Of a stretch of 64,000 bases of DNA, positions 45,975 to 56,932 are shown one piece after another. Where the stretch lies: the NCBI RefSeq assembly GCF_027744825.2, contig NC_071336.1:24708501-24772500 (forward strand). Direction: 5' to 3'. Every line of letters begins with the position of its first letter. Position 1 is the stretch's first letter. This DNA comes from Synchiropus splendidus. Taxonomy: Eukaryota > Chordata > Actinopteri > Syngnathiformes > Callionymidae. A program made the translations under genes and the position numbers. The notes beneath the pieces were generated by a model. The model searched no databases. It saw only the letters and a list, made by a program, of their open reading frames with translations, and was not told the DNA's origin.

Positions 45975-46612
45975 ACAGTGGTACATTGGTTCTCGACCAC
46001 AATCCGTTCCAGACAGCCGTCCAAGAAGTGAATTGTTCGAAATCATTACTATTAATGGAAAAAGAAATAATGCGTTCCAAGCCTTAAAACAGTCTTTTGT
46101 AGGAGTGAATGTAGAGTGTCTGCTGCAGGTGTGCTGTTCCTCTATGTGTGTGGCCGCTGCATGTGGGAGGGGTTGCCGAGTGAGTGATGTCTCTCCAGAA
46201 GTGAAGAGGTGCCCGGTGCGTGTCCAGCTCTGAATGTGCGCTTCTGTGCAGTTTGGCTGTGACAAAGTCATAAACCAAGTCACGCTCTGTCCCAGACTCG
46301 CCTCATCCCTGTCCCAGCTCCAGCCCACAACAGGACATCAAACCCTGGAGTGAGCGCTCCAGCCTCGGAGGTGTGGAGAGCGAGCACCTCCCCTGTGACA
46401 CTCTACCACGGTCCAGTGCGGAGACAGGAAAGGTTTTACACCTCAATATGAAGAAACAACAGTCAGTAAATGGAGCTAACGGGACACGTCTGCATACAGA
46501 GGCTACACAATAAGAAAGCGCATTGTGGGTCAGCTTATCCGCACACGTTAGGTTTTTTCCTACGTTTTTCAGGGGCACTGGAGTCCTGGTTTTTCATTCG
46601 AAATCCGAAACC
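45975..46612 (+). mobile_element. TIR DNA transposon, copy 2 (near full length)
   Basis: Starts at TA/cagtggtacattggttctcg and continues through accacaatccgttcc, gtgaattgttcgaaatc and aaaaagaaataatgcgttcc. This 5' part is the reverse complement of 1-349. Towards 46590-46610 the block cattcgaaatccgaaacc reappears, probably the worn opposite terminus, giving a length near 640 bases. No transposase motif is visible. Insertion at TA next to a TA microsatellite agrees with Tc1/mariner/pogo-type targeting. Confidence 0.6.
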
Positions 46613-48682
46613 AAAAAAACTAAGTCATAAATCCTTTATGTTATATTGACTAATGCACATGGAAATAAATGTTGCTGTTGAAACATTCTTAGATGATCAG
46701 TTCACTATCACTTTAACACAAATAAAGTTCCGTATTTGGCACCTAGGACACACTTTCCCCAGGTCTGTTCTGTTCTGAATTTTTGTATTTATTTTTTTTT
46801 GTTTTTTGTTTATTTTGCCATCCTTCATCATGGAGGTTACAACATCACAGTGTATGATGTGGAGCCGGCAGAAGCCCTAAAAAAAGGTTCCCAGTGAAAG
46901 ACAGTTTGAGTAAGGTAGTTATTTTTTTCTGTAATGAATTAATCAAAATTAACCCATCCACGTCCAAACTAGTTTTAGCAGATTATAGTTTAAACCTTTC
47001 ACCACATAAATGAATGAATAAATAACAATCCAGAGGTCGGTAGAAGTTTGACAGCTCTCCTGCTAATTGAAGAAATCGTAAATTCAAGTGCATGCTTCTC
47101 TTTGAGATTGGAGTCACACAATGCTCCGCATATTTCCACATGAATGTGGTGAAGGCCAATGAACATTCATTGAAACGTGTCTGCTGATCCTGACATTGCT
47201 ACATCTTCTTAGCAACGACTTGTGGATAATAAAGGCTTCATTTGGTGTCGTATTCATCCATGGTACAAAGTGAAAAGCTAATGTTTGTTGTAGACTGGTG
47301 TTGTCTAAAGCCATCAAATGGTGATGAATCCTCAACAAATAAAATCTTCATTTGAGTTTTGCTGGCCCTGAGACCAGGTGTGTACCGACTGCATACATGC
47401 CGGTGAGCAGATTGAGTACCTCTACATGACTTTGATAGGGAGATACAGTCCTTCCAGCTGGTCCTCCCTGTCTCACTAATAGAGATAAGCTGTTTGACAT
47501 GATGGTTCCCTTCTCAGTCCCCCTTTCTATTGGGCATTACATGAAATTGTGTTAAGGAGAGATGACACAGTATTTCCTTTACAGGTTACAGGACTCAATG
47601 TGACGGGTGTTGCATGAGATTCTTTCATTCTTTCACAGAGCATTGAGTTCCGTCCGTAAAGTGCACATCTTATGCAGAGTGGCTCCCCTGGGTGTTTGTG
47701 GAAATGGAGAAGAATCAATCATCACATAAAGGTTTTGAACATCTTTGAGGGCTCGGAATTGTGCGTGATAACCTGGGAGCCCCTGCTCAACCAATTACAG
47801 CTGGTTCATCCAGTTCCCCGTCTGATCAGCACCGAATGGAGTGACAAGACCATTAATATCTGGCAGGATAGACAACAACATCAAAAGTTTTCAGCTCATT
47901 AGATCCGAAACTGACTAACCATAGGCTTTTTGGACTTTTGTTCATTTATATTTTATGAAATTCGATTGCAGAAATATTTCTAGGTTCTGAGTCAGCACTG
48001 ACAACAACAAGAGACTTGAAAATGCTGTTATTAAACTTTCTGTTTCTGTTATTTCAATTCAGTTTCAGTTTGTATTGCTTTTTAGCCAGTTTCTCTGCAG
48101 AGCATTTTAAAACAGCTTGATGTATGAAATGCGCATCATAAATACAAATGCTTGTCTGACCTGTAACCCCTGCAAACTTCAAAACAAACTCCAAGCAAAT
48201 CAATAGCTATATATTTTATTCAAAAAAGGTTCTCAGTGTCAATTAATGTGGCAATGGCGAGCATTGCTTTCTTAAATAGCCATCAAACCGAGGCGTCTGG
48301 ACTGAATTTTAAAGCATGTCTGTAGTGTTTGTGTGCTGTTTACCAAGGCATGCGAGGTAGCCTCCATATTTGGGAGTCAGAGTTGATCAGATTCTGGGTG
48401 GTTGGGTTTGTCTTGGTGAATCATGGTGAACCTCTATTCCCAGAGCGACGTTGCCTCGGTAGCAACAACAGTTTTTGTGCTTCTCTATTCTAGGATCATA
48501 TCTGGTTCAGAGGGAGGTCCCTGCTACATCCTGAAAGAAACCCAATCTGTGGCATGTTGGAACTTAGCTTCTTCATGAAGCCTATGCCTTCTCAGATGGT
48601 TCACCCGTTTGATGATCCAGGACCCACCCCTCAGCCATCACCTGTCCTTGCTTGCATGCCAGATCTTCAGGATACTTCGGCC
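46613..48682. other. Presumed intron or intergenic, no feature recognised
   Basis: Mixed sequence with short poly-T runs (46790-46812). No exon with both splice sites was recognised. Confidence 0.4.
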
Positions 48683-48755
48683 CGTCCTCACTTGCATTGC
48701 GTAATATATTCACGTTCGGACAAAGGCAGACTTCAGTGTTGCATGTTGACACATG
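48683..48755 (+). repeat. Dispersed repeat R1, copy 3
   Basis: cctcacttgcattgcgtaat, atattcacgttcgg, acaaaggcagacttc and tgcatgttgacacat match R1 copy 1, with an internal deletion of the cttttgcgtcctatactgac block. Confidence 0.65.
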
Positions 48756-49063
48756 ATTCAATGGATTTAAAAAACAATTTCAGGCAGGGGGTGTGGATGG
48801 CGTGTGTGGGGCGGAGGGGCTTGGGTGTGTGGGGTGGCGCGAGGCGTGAGGGACTAGGAGACATACGGAAGATCTCTTCTCTGAATCATATTGGATGTCA
48901 GTTGCTATTTATTATGGGACTGTGTGACAGGCTTTAAATATCAATTCACATTGTGACACGTAAAATGAATAGTGTGCCATCTCTCGGCTTCCTTAAGCCC
49001 AACCACCTGTCGCGCTGCTGTGAAACTTCTGTGAAAGGTGGAATGTGCTTCAGTTGAAAACCT
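48756..49063. other. Spacer between inverted R1 copies
   Basis: G-rich gtgtgtggggcgg segments at 48790-48850, otherwise no feature. A 127-codon open frame overlaps this and R1 and is judged spurious. Confidence 0.4.
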
Positions 49064-49153
49064 AATGTGTCAACATGAAACACCGCAGGCTGCCTTTGTC
49101 GTCAGTATAGGACGCAAAAGTCCACTTTCGTATTGTCAATATATTACAGGAAG
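49064..49153 (-). repeat. Dispersed repeat R1, copy 4 (inverted)
   Basis: Reverse complement of the R1 core with the full block (gtcagtataggacgcaaaag). It forms an inverted pair with copy 3 about 310 bases upstream. Confidence 0.7.
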
Positions 49154-51522
49154 ATCTCAAGAAATGAGGTGCGCATCTCCCATGGCGCAAAGTGAAAATG
49201 GATCATGAAGTGATTTATAACTGTCTGACGCTGTCACAGCAAATTGCCTGGATAGGAGTCAAGTTGGATTTGTGTTTGTCCCAATCTCGATTAACTGAAT
49301 TACCGTACAATTTGACTATTTTTTTTTGGGTGACAATGGAAGGTCATACCATAATATCCATATCCTCTTGAACAAAATGTGGTTATACTAGTGAGGGAGT
49401 GCACATATTGATGTCTCTTACTTCCTCTTTGAACTGTTTCATTTTAACATTTTCTCCGTTCACTTTTTTGTGGTACGTTTTTGCATTTATTAAAGTTACA
49501 GATGCAGATTGATGAGTAAAAAACATTGGTTCTAGCAGGTCTGAAAATGGAATGAAAGTTCAGATTTGTCCATGTCAAATCAAAAGTGTGTCTGAGGAAC
49601 GATGATCCTTTTCATTTGTTCTGCCTGAGAGGTTATCATTGTTTTCAAATGGACTGGAATGAAGCTAGACAAAACCACTCATCTCCCGAACATGGCGGCA
49701 TTGCTAAGACAAAAAGATGGAACAGTTTGTCCCTAGGAAACAATAAAGTCAGTGAAGTACAACTGTCAGGCAGGCTGTTGATTCCTCCCACAGAAAGAAA
49801 AGGCAGGGTAAAAAACAAGCATCATTTCTGTTGATAATCGTCGTACCTGCGTACAACTTCCTGCAGAAATAATACAAGGTCATTTTCTTCATATTTCAAT
49901 CGGCAGCACATGCAGAGTATTAATTTGCAAATGGCTGAATATTCATCTCTTTAGGTGTTCCATTTGCTCTGGAAATGAAAGTTGGCACAACGATAACCCC
50001 CATTCTGTTTTGTGTTCTGCCTCAAAAGTTTTCCTGCGACACAAAATAGTAATGCCATCAATATGTTTAAAGAAACTTTATCCTTAAGACATTGTTGACA
50101 AATTAAAATAATAGAAAGTGCTGTTAAAAGTCTTGTTGAACCACAGCTATTGAGTATAAACACAACAATGATCACTGTACAGGAATAAATCAACTGCAGT
50201 CTTCCCACAGGGATTGTGTGTCCATTTGAAAACCACTGGCAGCAACAAACCACAGATCCCTTTTTATTGGCAGTCATGATGACACAAGGACGTGCAAATG
50301 TTAATGACTTATTTGCAATACATGAAAACAGGTATGTGTATGGAGGGTCTGCCACAGTGGACTATATGAACGGGGTACGCTGATTTACTGCCAGCAAATC
50401 ACTTTCTTCTGGATTTAAGCCTCTGTTAGAAACGTGTGGCTCAAACGGCAACTATGGTAAAAGGGCAGGGCTGGGCTCAGCTGAAAGTGGAAGGAAGTGA
50501 GCTGACCAAATATTTACAGAGGCCCACTGCCCTTCTCAATGTGCAGGTGGCGTACAGGATTGCAATGGGGCGTGGCCTCCTCTGTTGGCTGGAGAAGACA
50601 ACAGTCTGTTCTCAGTTGCAGCATGATGCCGTGTGGGGATGTTGCCGTAGTGTATTGGATGAACTCAATGACGGCAGAGTAAATCAGCAGCGAAGGGTGA
50701 GAAATTCCTAGAGACCTTCACTTTCAAATAGGACACGAATGATTCTGGATGATCTGAACGATAAAAACTGCACAATATAACATGGTTGCATTTAAATTCC
50801 ACCAACAGCATCTGCGATCCAGTCTGGGTTCATTCGAATACATGTGGGTGCTTCCCTTTACTATGCAACACATGCATCCCATCCAGTGACCCCCAGTGTG
50901 AATCGTTGCTCCAGAAAGGACCCATTTTCGGTCTAGGTCATGAGAAAATGCGTATTCTTCTGTGCAACAGAAATGGTTAAGCATAGGTGGATACGTGAAC
51001 GTTCGGGTTTTCAGGATATACAGTATCCTGTTGACTAGTGTTGTGTAAGTGTTTTCAGAGAGCATGGTCGACCTGTTGAAGGCAGCCCTCTCATGTAGCT
51101 CGACAAACTTTACTATTCTGCTACTTCTACTTGACTAGCCAAAATGAACGTGCACCCATTTATACATCATCACCAGTACATCAATGTATCGGTGAACATT
51201 CCTAATATCCAACTGCATCGATCTGAGCTCGACAGTTTGACCTTCTGAACTACACCTTTGGGTCCAGCATCGCTTTGAAATGTAATCAATCGACTATCGA
51301 CATCAGAAGTCACTCCAGCCAACCATCATGCCGTCTCCAGCAGCATTAGCACTGTTAGATATTGGTCTCTTTTTTGTTCTTTAATACGAGAATACGAGGT
51401 TCAAACACTGATGACTGAACCTGAAGGAATGATGCACTTTATTTTGACCTTTGTGTTGTATATGTAACTTGGACAAACAAAACAAGTTAGTTAATGTTAT
51501 TAATTCATATAGCCTATTCCAG
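49154..51522. other. Presumed intron or intergenic, possible conserved element near 49.9 kb
   Basis: At 49850-50000 there is a non-repetitive patch with the palindromic POU-type site ATTTGCAAAT (49923-49932), tgaatattcatctc and ggcagcacatgcagag, a possible enhancer. The minus-strand open frame at 50724-51065 (113 codons) has no recognisable domain. Confidence 0.3.
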
Positions 51523-51592
51523 GTATATATATATATTTGTTGGGCTCTGAAAATAAGGACACTGTTTCATGAAGCCTCACAAGCCCATAAGC

Positions 51593-51594
<2 letters not shown>

Positions 51595-51648
<54 letters not shown>
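51595..51648. repeat. (TA)n microsatellite, first of a pair
   Basis: Pure AT repeat inside the MITE end. Confidence 0.95.
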
Positions 51649-51650
<2 letters not shown>

Positions 51651-51661
51651 TGAAGCCTCCT

Positions 51662-51663
<2 letters not shown>

Positions 51664-51731
<68 letters not shown>
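51664..51731. repeat. (TA)n microsatellite, second of a pair
   Basis: Pure TA repeat, 68 bases, between duplicated tgaagcctcctc blocks. Confidence 0.95.
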
Positions 51732-51732
<1 letters not shown>

Positions 51733-51757
51733 AAGCCTCCTCAGCCCGTCACCATAA

Positions 51758-53042
51758 AAAGGTATTTCATTTAACACACATTTTAGAACGATTATTTAAG
51801 TGGAGATTAAAAATAAATGGTTTATCATGTAAATTAATCACATTTCAATATTTGATATGGGAATTTATGGTGGATGGGTGTTGTGGATCGAAGCTATCTG
51901 GTGACTAGCGAATTCAGTACTTGGTAAAAAGTACTTCCATCTTGAAGTGTTTTAAGCCTACATTTCTTACACTGAAAGAAACGGGATTCAATTTCAGTCA
52001 CACTTTAGATTGGGGAACACGTATTAACCAATAATAAACAAATTACTCGCTTATTTAGTGTCAATAATCCATTTTTACTGTGTTATTCAGAGCTCTGACT
52101 ATTCAAGGGTGAAATAATCTTAGTCTTAACAAGACTCTCATCAGTACTTAATTCGGATTAATTACTCGCTACTAAGCTGCCAATACATATAATACAGTCC
52201 AGTTAAATCAGTTAAATAAATCATTTGTACTTATGAAAGCAGCTTTTACAACCTTATTTCCACTGGAAATTGGTGGGTTTGGTACACATGTATTTATTAA
52301 CTGATTGTGGCAGATGTGCAGCTTATTTTCTAAATACTATCACAGGTAAGTAGTTTGGTTAACCATGCCCTTATGGGATTGTGACCTGTGTTAAACAGGC
52401 TGTTGTTAAACGTAGCTTGCGGTGAAGGTGCCGTGCCTGTGATGGTTCTGATCATTTTAGCGGCGGCAGCACAGATGAATCTAAAATGAATAAAATATGT
52501 CTCCTGTATTTGCTTGATTATCCAGGAGTGAGTCACTGTTGCCGCAGCACCAGTAATTTTTAAACACATTAACAACCTTTTCATTTTGAAAGCTGGTCGT
52601 GACATGCAGCTGGCAGACCGAAAGTGACAATGGCACACATTGAAAGGAAATAGTGCTGTAGATGTTGTAGGAGGAACTGAAGCATGAAATACAGAAAACT
52701 CTTTAAAACAGGCAACTCATTGAAGGACAGTTAGAATAATAAAGACGGAATAAGACAGATCAGATAGAATCACAACAATAAGAAACTTTTGCACACAGAT
52801 GAAAGATCGAAGGATTAAAAATGTAAAAAATCTGCCACAGAAGAAAACACTTGAATAATATAAAGACAACTTCTATACACAGGACTTTAAATGAAACATA
52901 ACTTAATGCTATGCCCTTTAGCAAAAAAAAAAAAAAAAAAAACAGCGGAAATATAAAATAAAAATTCTCATTTTTAGGGCTTAAAAATCAAAGTAGCCCC
53001 CTCCTCAGTCATTGCAGAGCCATTTCGGCTTCTCTCTTGCAG
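51758..53042. other. Presumed intron before exon C
   Basis: Contains a CAG/GTAAGT donor-like site at 52346 with an 11-codon ATG frame before it (not called) and a poly-A run (52922-52941). It ends in a good acceptor, catttcggcttctctcttgcag. Confidence 0.4.
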
Positions 53043-53225
53043 TCCCCAGATTCATATGAGACTGAAGTCGAGAGTTCCCCGCAGAGCATCTACAGCCCGC
53101 CTTTGGGGTCTCACAGCGGACCCACCAATCCCCCAGCACACTGCTACCAACTCAGTATTCTTTGCCAGCTTCCCCGCCTCAGCTTCCTCCATTCTGCCCT
53201 TCCAAAAGCAACGCCTGTTTGTTGA
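53043..53225 (+). CDS. Candidate terminal coding exon C of an unidentified gene
   Basis: Follows a strong acceptor (tttcggcttctctcttgcag). Read in phase 0, as exon B requires, it begins SPDSYETEVESSPQSIYSPP and stays open to TGA at 53223-53225. From 53066 a second frame (plus 2) is also open for 72 codons to TGA at 53282. Its later part (LLPTQYSLPASPPQLPPF, then TEDVKAMSSQSGTWESLLA) looks more protein-like than the phase-0 end. Either the true C-terminus is in that frame and a one-base indel lies near 53130, or the frame is coincidental. Ser/Pro-rich, no domain found. The AATAAA at 53447 supports a gene end. Gene identity unknown. Confidence 0.5.
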   Translation, partial: SPDSYETEVESSPQSIYSPPLGSHSGPTNPPAHCYQLSILCQLPRLSFLHSALPKATPVC

Positions 53226-53475
53226 CTGAGGACGTCAAGGCCATGTCCAGCCAGAGTGGCACCTGGGAATCTCTCCTAGCTTGAAGAGGAGCTGCCAGTC
53301 TGTTGCTGTTGAAGAAGAAATGGATTTTTGTCCCTGAATATATTAATTTCCCCCCCTTAACAATGTGTGCAAATGGATGTTTTGTAAATTTACGTCCTTT
53401 CAAAGTTTGAAGGCTGAGGAACGAATGATGTCTATGAAAATATATGAATAAATATAAGGAGAAAATGTGAATTCA
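53226..53475 (+). other. Putative 3' UTR with polyadenylation signal
   Basis: About 220-250 bases between the stop codon(s) and a canonical AATAAA at 53447-53452. Cleavage would be expected 10-30 bases further. A short 3' UTR of this kind fits exon C being the terminal exon. There are no competing splice sites in the stretch. Confidence 0.4.
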
Positions 53476-55244
53476 CTTCTCCCAATGACTAATTTAACTG
53501 AAGCGAATAGTCAGTGACAAACTATTAAGTGAGTTTACAAGGACGACCGCATCGCTCTTTGCTAGTGGAATTTATAAATATGTAATTTTACTCAACTGCC
53601 ACTGAGCAAAATGATCAATCATGCCTGCACGCAGGACCCACACGCTACAAAGCATCGGAACCTGACTAATACAGCAGGTCTGTCGCAATCCGCTGCAGAG
53701 GTGCAGGTAATTATCAGTAAATAAGAAAATGTTATGATTTCCCTTCTTCTATTAAACACCTCATTGCTCTCCTCTGTGGGCAGAATGACAATGGCACCTT
53801 CTCTACCTTTTCCCGAAGAGGCTGTTTATCATCATGGTTGGCAATTACACCCCAGGCTTGACACATTCAAATGGATTCGCTGTGGAGTTGATAGCATAAA
53901 TGTTTGATGAGATGTTTTCATTCATGTGTGACTGGCTTCCATTGCGGCCATGAAGGGGTTCGCGGGTTTCCCTCATCGCCGGTCATGTTTGATTCCACTG
54001 TCGCAGATATGATCAAGGAACGGGAAAACACTGATTCTGTTCAAATGCATCATTTGTCAGCAGTCAGCGGTGTGTAGCAGGCGGTGAGCGTGAGCCTTGC
54101 AGGCACACGCGTGCATTCATGAGACGTGCTTGTGAATAGAAAGCGGGTGTTGAACGAAGGTTTGGAAATGCTGACCAGGATGCTAATCCGTTCATAGAAG
54201 GCAGACAACAGCCGAGAACTGTCTGCACAACTTCAAGAGACCGGAATTTGAGAGGCTGGATTTATTTCTTTGGCTAAAAGACCGGGCATCATACCATGAC
54301 TGATCGCTGACAACCTGATTTGTCACCCCACCTGAAACTCAAATATTAGCTACTTCATGCTGTGCTATTGCTTTTGTCCCTTCCTTTTAATCATTGCTCT
54401 AATGTCTCTTATTTTTCACCCTTGAGCTTCAGAATTAAACTGGATTTTTTTTTTTTTTTTTTGGTTTACAAAGCTTTTAATGGACCTTTGTCCTGGCCAT
54501 TTATTTAATACCATTTTGCCATATGAATCCTCAGAGGCCCTCGGCAGCGCAGGTCAATTGACAGTTCAGTAGTGTTTGTTCAGAAACTCATAAAGAAACC
54601 GTTATTAGTTTTTTTAGGTTCACACCTTATTGCTGAATTTTAAAGCAGTTGCATTATAAGGCAGAGGATACTGAAACCCCAGCGGGCCCCCTGCCACGTG
54701 TTGGTGTCTCATATGCACGGATGCATGTTTTACATATATATATATATATATTTGTTAATCATTTAAAAATATGTGAACATTTCACTTGAACAAAAAAAAT
54801 GACAAAGGATGAGCTCGGTTCTCACTGCCAAGGTCTCACATAGAGACTCTTTTCAAGTGTCCCAGAGTGATGCCGGAGTGCACCTTCCCCCATTGCATCT
54901 TCATTTTCAAACTCAATCTCCCAAGTCACCAAAGTTGGTGTGTCATATAAAAGACAGATGGAGTGTGGGGAAAGAGTTCAGGCATGGGTTGGCACTGCTT
55001 TTGATCTGTATAGTTTCTAAGTCTCTTGGTATATGTGGCTCCTCAAATGGACGCCCCTCCGCCTGCATGCTAACCCTGTCAGGACAAGATTGACATACGT
55101 ATGCTCCAGAATGTGGTGTCACTCATTCCGCCATGTTTTGATGGCACCTCGACAGGAGAAAATCGCACTTCATCTTGCTCTGGATGTTCTCTCCATCACT
55201 GTCTGCAACCAGAGAAGAATAATTTTGTGTTTATAATGTTTAAA
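53476..55244. other. Intergenic, possible conserved elements
   Basis: 53720-54010 is non-repetitive with gcagaatgacaatggcacc, ggttggcaattacacccc and cataaatgtttgatgagatg, and could be conserved. Poly-T at 54447-54462 and a short TA run at about 54735-54751. No gene recognised. Confidence 0.4.
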
Positions 55245-55370
55245 TGATGGCACCACAGTGGTGCAATGGTTATCACCACTGCCTCTCAGCAACTGCATGG
55301 GTTTTCTCCCGGTACTCTGGCTTTCTCTCACAGTCCAAAAACATTCTCACTAGGTAAATTGGACACTAAA
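55245..55370 (+). mobile_element. tRNA-derived SINE, internally deleted copy
   Basis: caccacagtggtgcaatggt followed by tatcaccactgcctctcagc is the tRNA-like head with a good box A (gtggtgcaatgg). The sequence then jumps to gcatgggttttctccc and cacagtccaaaaacattctc. The box B part present at 35941 is deleted. Confidence 0.7.
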
Positions 55371-56876
55371 AAAGAATAATAATACACAAAACACATGACA
55401 CACATTTAGTTTAGAGGAAACATTAACATGAAACAGCACTAAATTATACAATAAATAAATATGAATGACACTACTACATAACTACTATAATCCCCACTGA
55501 GAGTTTCACGTATTGGAAATGTGTCTAAAATGACAGTCACGGACAAAACAGGTTGGCATCTGCATTCAGTTGTAATTAAACTATTGTTCCATTATACAGT
55601 GAGCAAGCGCCGATATCTTTATGTAAATACTGCATGCTTCGAAAATCAATTTTCGTCTATTAGAACCGCGATGAAAACATGACGGAACATGGCCGTGCTG
55701 CATGTGCATGTTAAAAGGTTTGTCGAACCTGTGCAACAATCCCTCCATTTCAAACGTCACATGGGAGGGGAACAATTTTACTCCTTTGAAACACTGAACT
55801 ATGGCAACTGATTGTGTGGTGCAGAATTCCACTCGGAAATAGTTGCCATAGAAATGAGAATTTCTTTGGTATTAAGACCTGCTTGTGTCTGAAACGGCAT
55901 AAATCTGCATAATGCTGTGGTTGTATTCCACCCCCCTGCGGGCGGTTGGGGTTGCCAGTCAGTGGCACCCTTAGTTTGGAGGCGACAGGTAGAAGAGTGT
56001 GGGAACTCATGGTATAATGTATGAAATGTGCTCTATAACGAAAGTTTGAATGATTGAAAAGTTGGCAATACGTGTTATCGACACCTCACTAGACCACTGT
56101 ATCTAAACTCTGCCAAAAACAAGAGACTGCAGGAACCAGCCATCCCCACTTTCCCTAACTGGTGCGGACGTTGAGCCGCTGAATCATGGTGATATCGCGA
56201 ACAAAAACGACACACAAACAAATCTGACGAGTAGAAATTTTGAGGTAAAACGATATCCCCTCTTAAGCAGATTTAGTTCAGTGATAGACACCTGATCGGC
56301 TTTCACTTTCCCTTGTTTTTGCTATGAAGACAAATGCTTGGAGATGCTGAAGGAGTGAAACCCGATGATGCATATCCTGTGGGGGAGAGAGGTGGATGCT
56401 GTTCGGGAGTGTCAGTCACACACAAAAAACACTAAAGACACACCCGAGGTGTTGAGTTTCTACTGTTCCAATGGAGGCCTTTCATGTTGATAGTCTCTCA
56501 ACCACCTTAAATTTGCAGCTCATTTGACTCCATTGCGCCTCCTATGGGCTGATTTACTAATGTATGCAAGGCAGTCAAGACTTTACGTGTTCTTTTTTGT
56601 TTCGTGTGTTTATTTTCCGCCACTGTTCATCTCTCAGCAGGTGAAACTAGGTGGACAGCTCCTAGTGCTGGCTTCTACCATGTGTGTATCTCATTCAGAT
56701 TTGTGCGATGTTTATCAATGTTTATATCAAAGTAGTGCTCACTATTGAGTGCATACAGTCACGAATCAGCCCCTAAATATTGTAGAGAATTGTACTTTGT
56801 TGGTGTCTTACAGTTTCTATCAAACCAGATTTGATCTCATCCTCCACCTAAATACTGCAATGGCTCACTTGAAGTC
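55371..56876. other. Intergenic, no gene recognised
   Basis: No repeat family recognised. The short minus-strand frames at 55581-56010 lack motifs. Confidence 0.45.
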
Positions 56877-56932
56877 AATGAATAATTTCTTTACTTTCAG
56901 AGCCAATGAGATGGCACTGTCTACTCAGTAAT
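56877..56932. repeat. Fold-back MITE-like family, arm fragment J
   Basis: tactttcagagccaatgag followed by atggcactgtctactcag is the arm with an insertion in the CTCF-like core, so the site is lost. Confidence 0.45.

Larger units (their letters stand above)
51540..51757. repeat. Fold-back MITE-like right end, copy I, split by two (TA)n tracts
   Basis: gggctctgaaaataaggaca, ctgtttcatgaagcctcac and aagcccata is the right arm of the family. It is followed by a 54-base (TA)n (51595-51648), then tcatgaagcctcctcc, then a 68-base (TA)n (51664-51731), then tgaagcctcctcagcccgtc acca. The terminal block is thus present three times, separated by microsatellite. Confidence 0.7.

Noticed and set aside
45888..46328. 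146-codon minus-strand open frame
   Set aside because: It runs through the TIR element and then translates the (TA)n tract as Tyr-Ile repeats. It is a repeat artefact.
50724..51065. 113-codon minus-strand open frame
   Set aside because: No recognisable domain. An open frame of this length is expected a few times by chance in six frames of 64 kb.
51451..51777. Open frames of about 100 and 66 codons rich in Tyr-Ile on both strands
   Set aside because: Translation of the paired (TA)n tracts.
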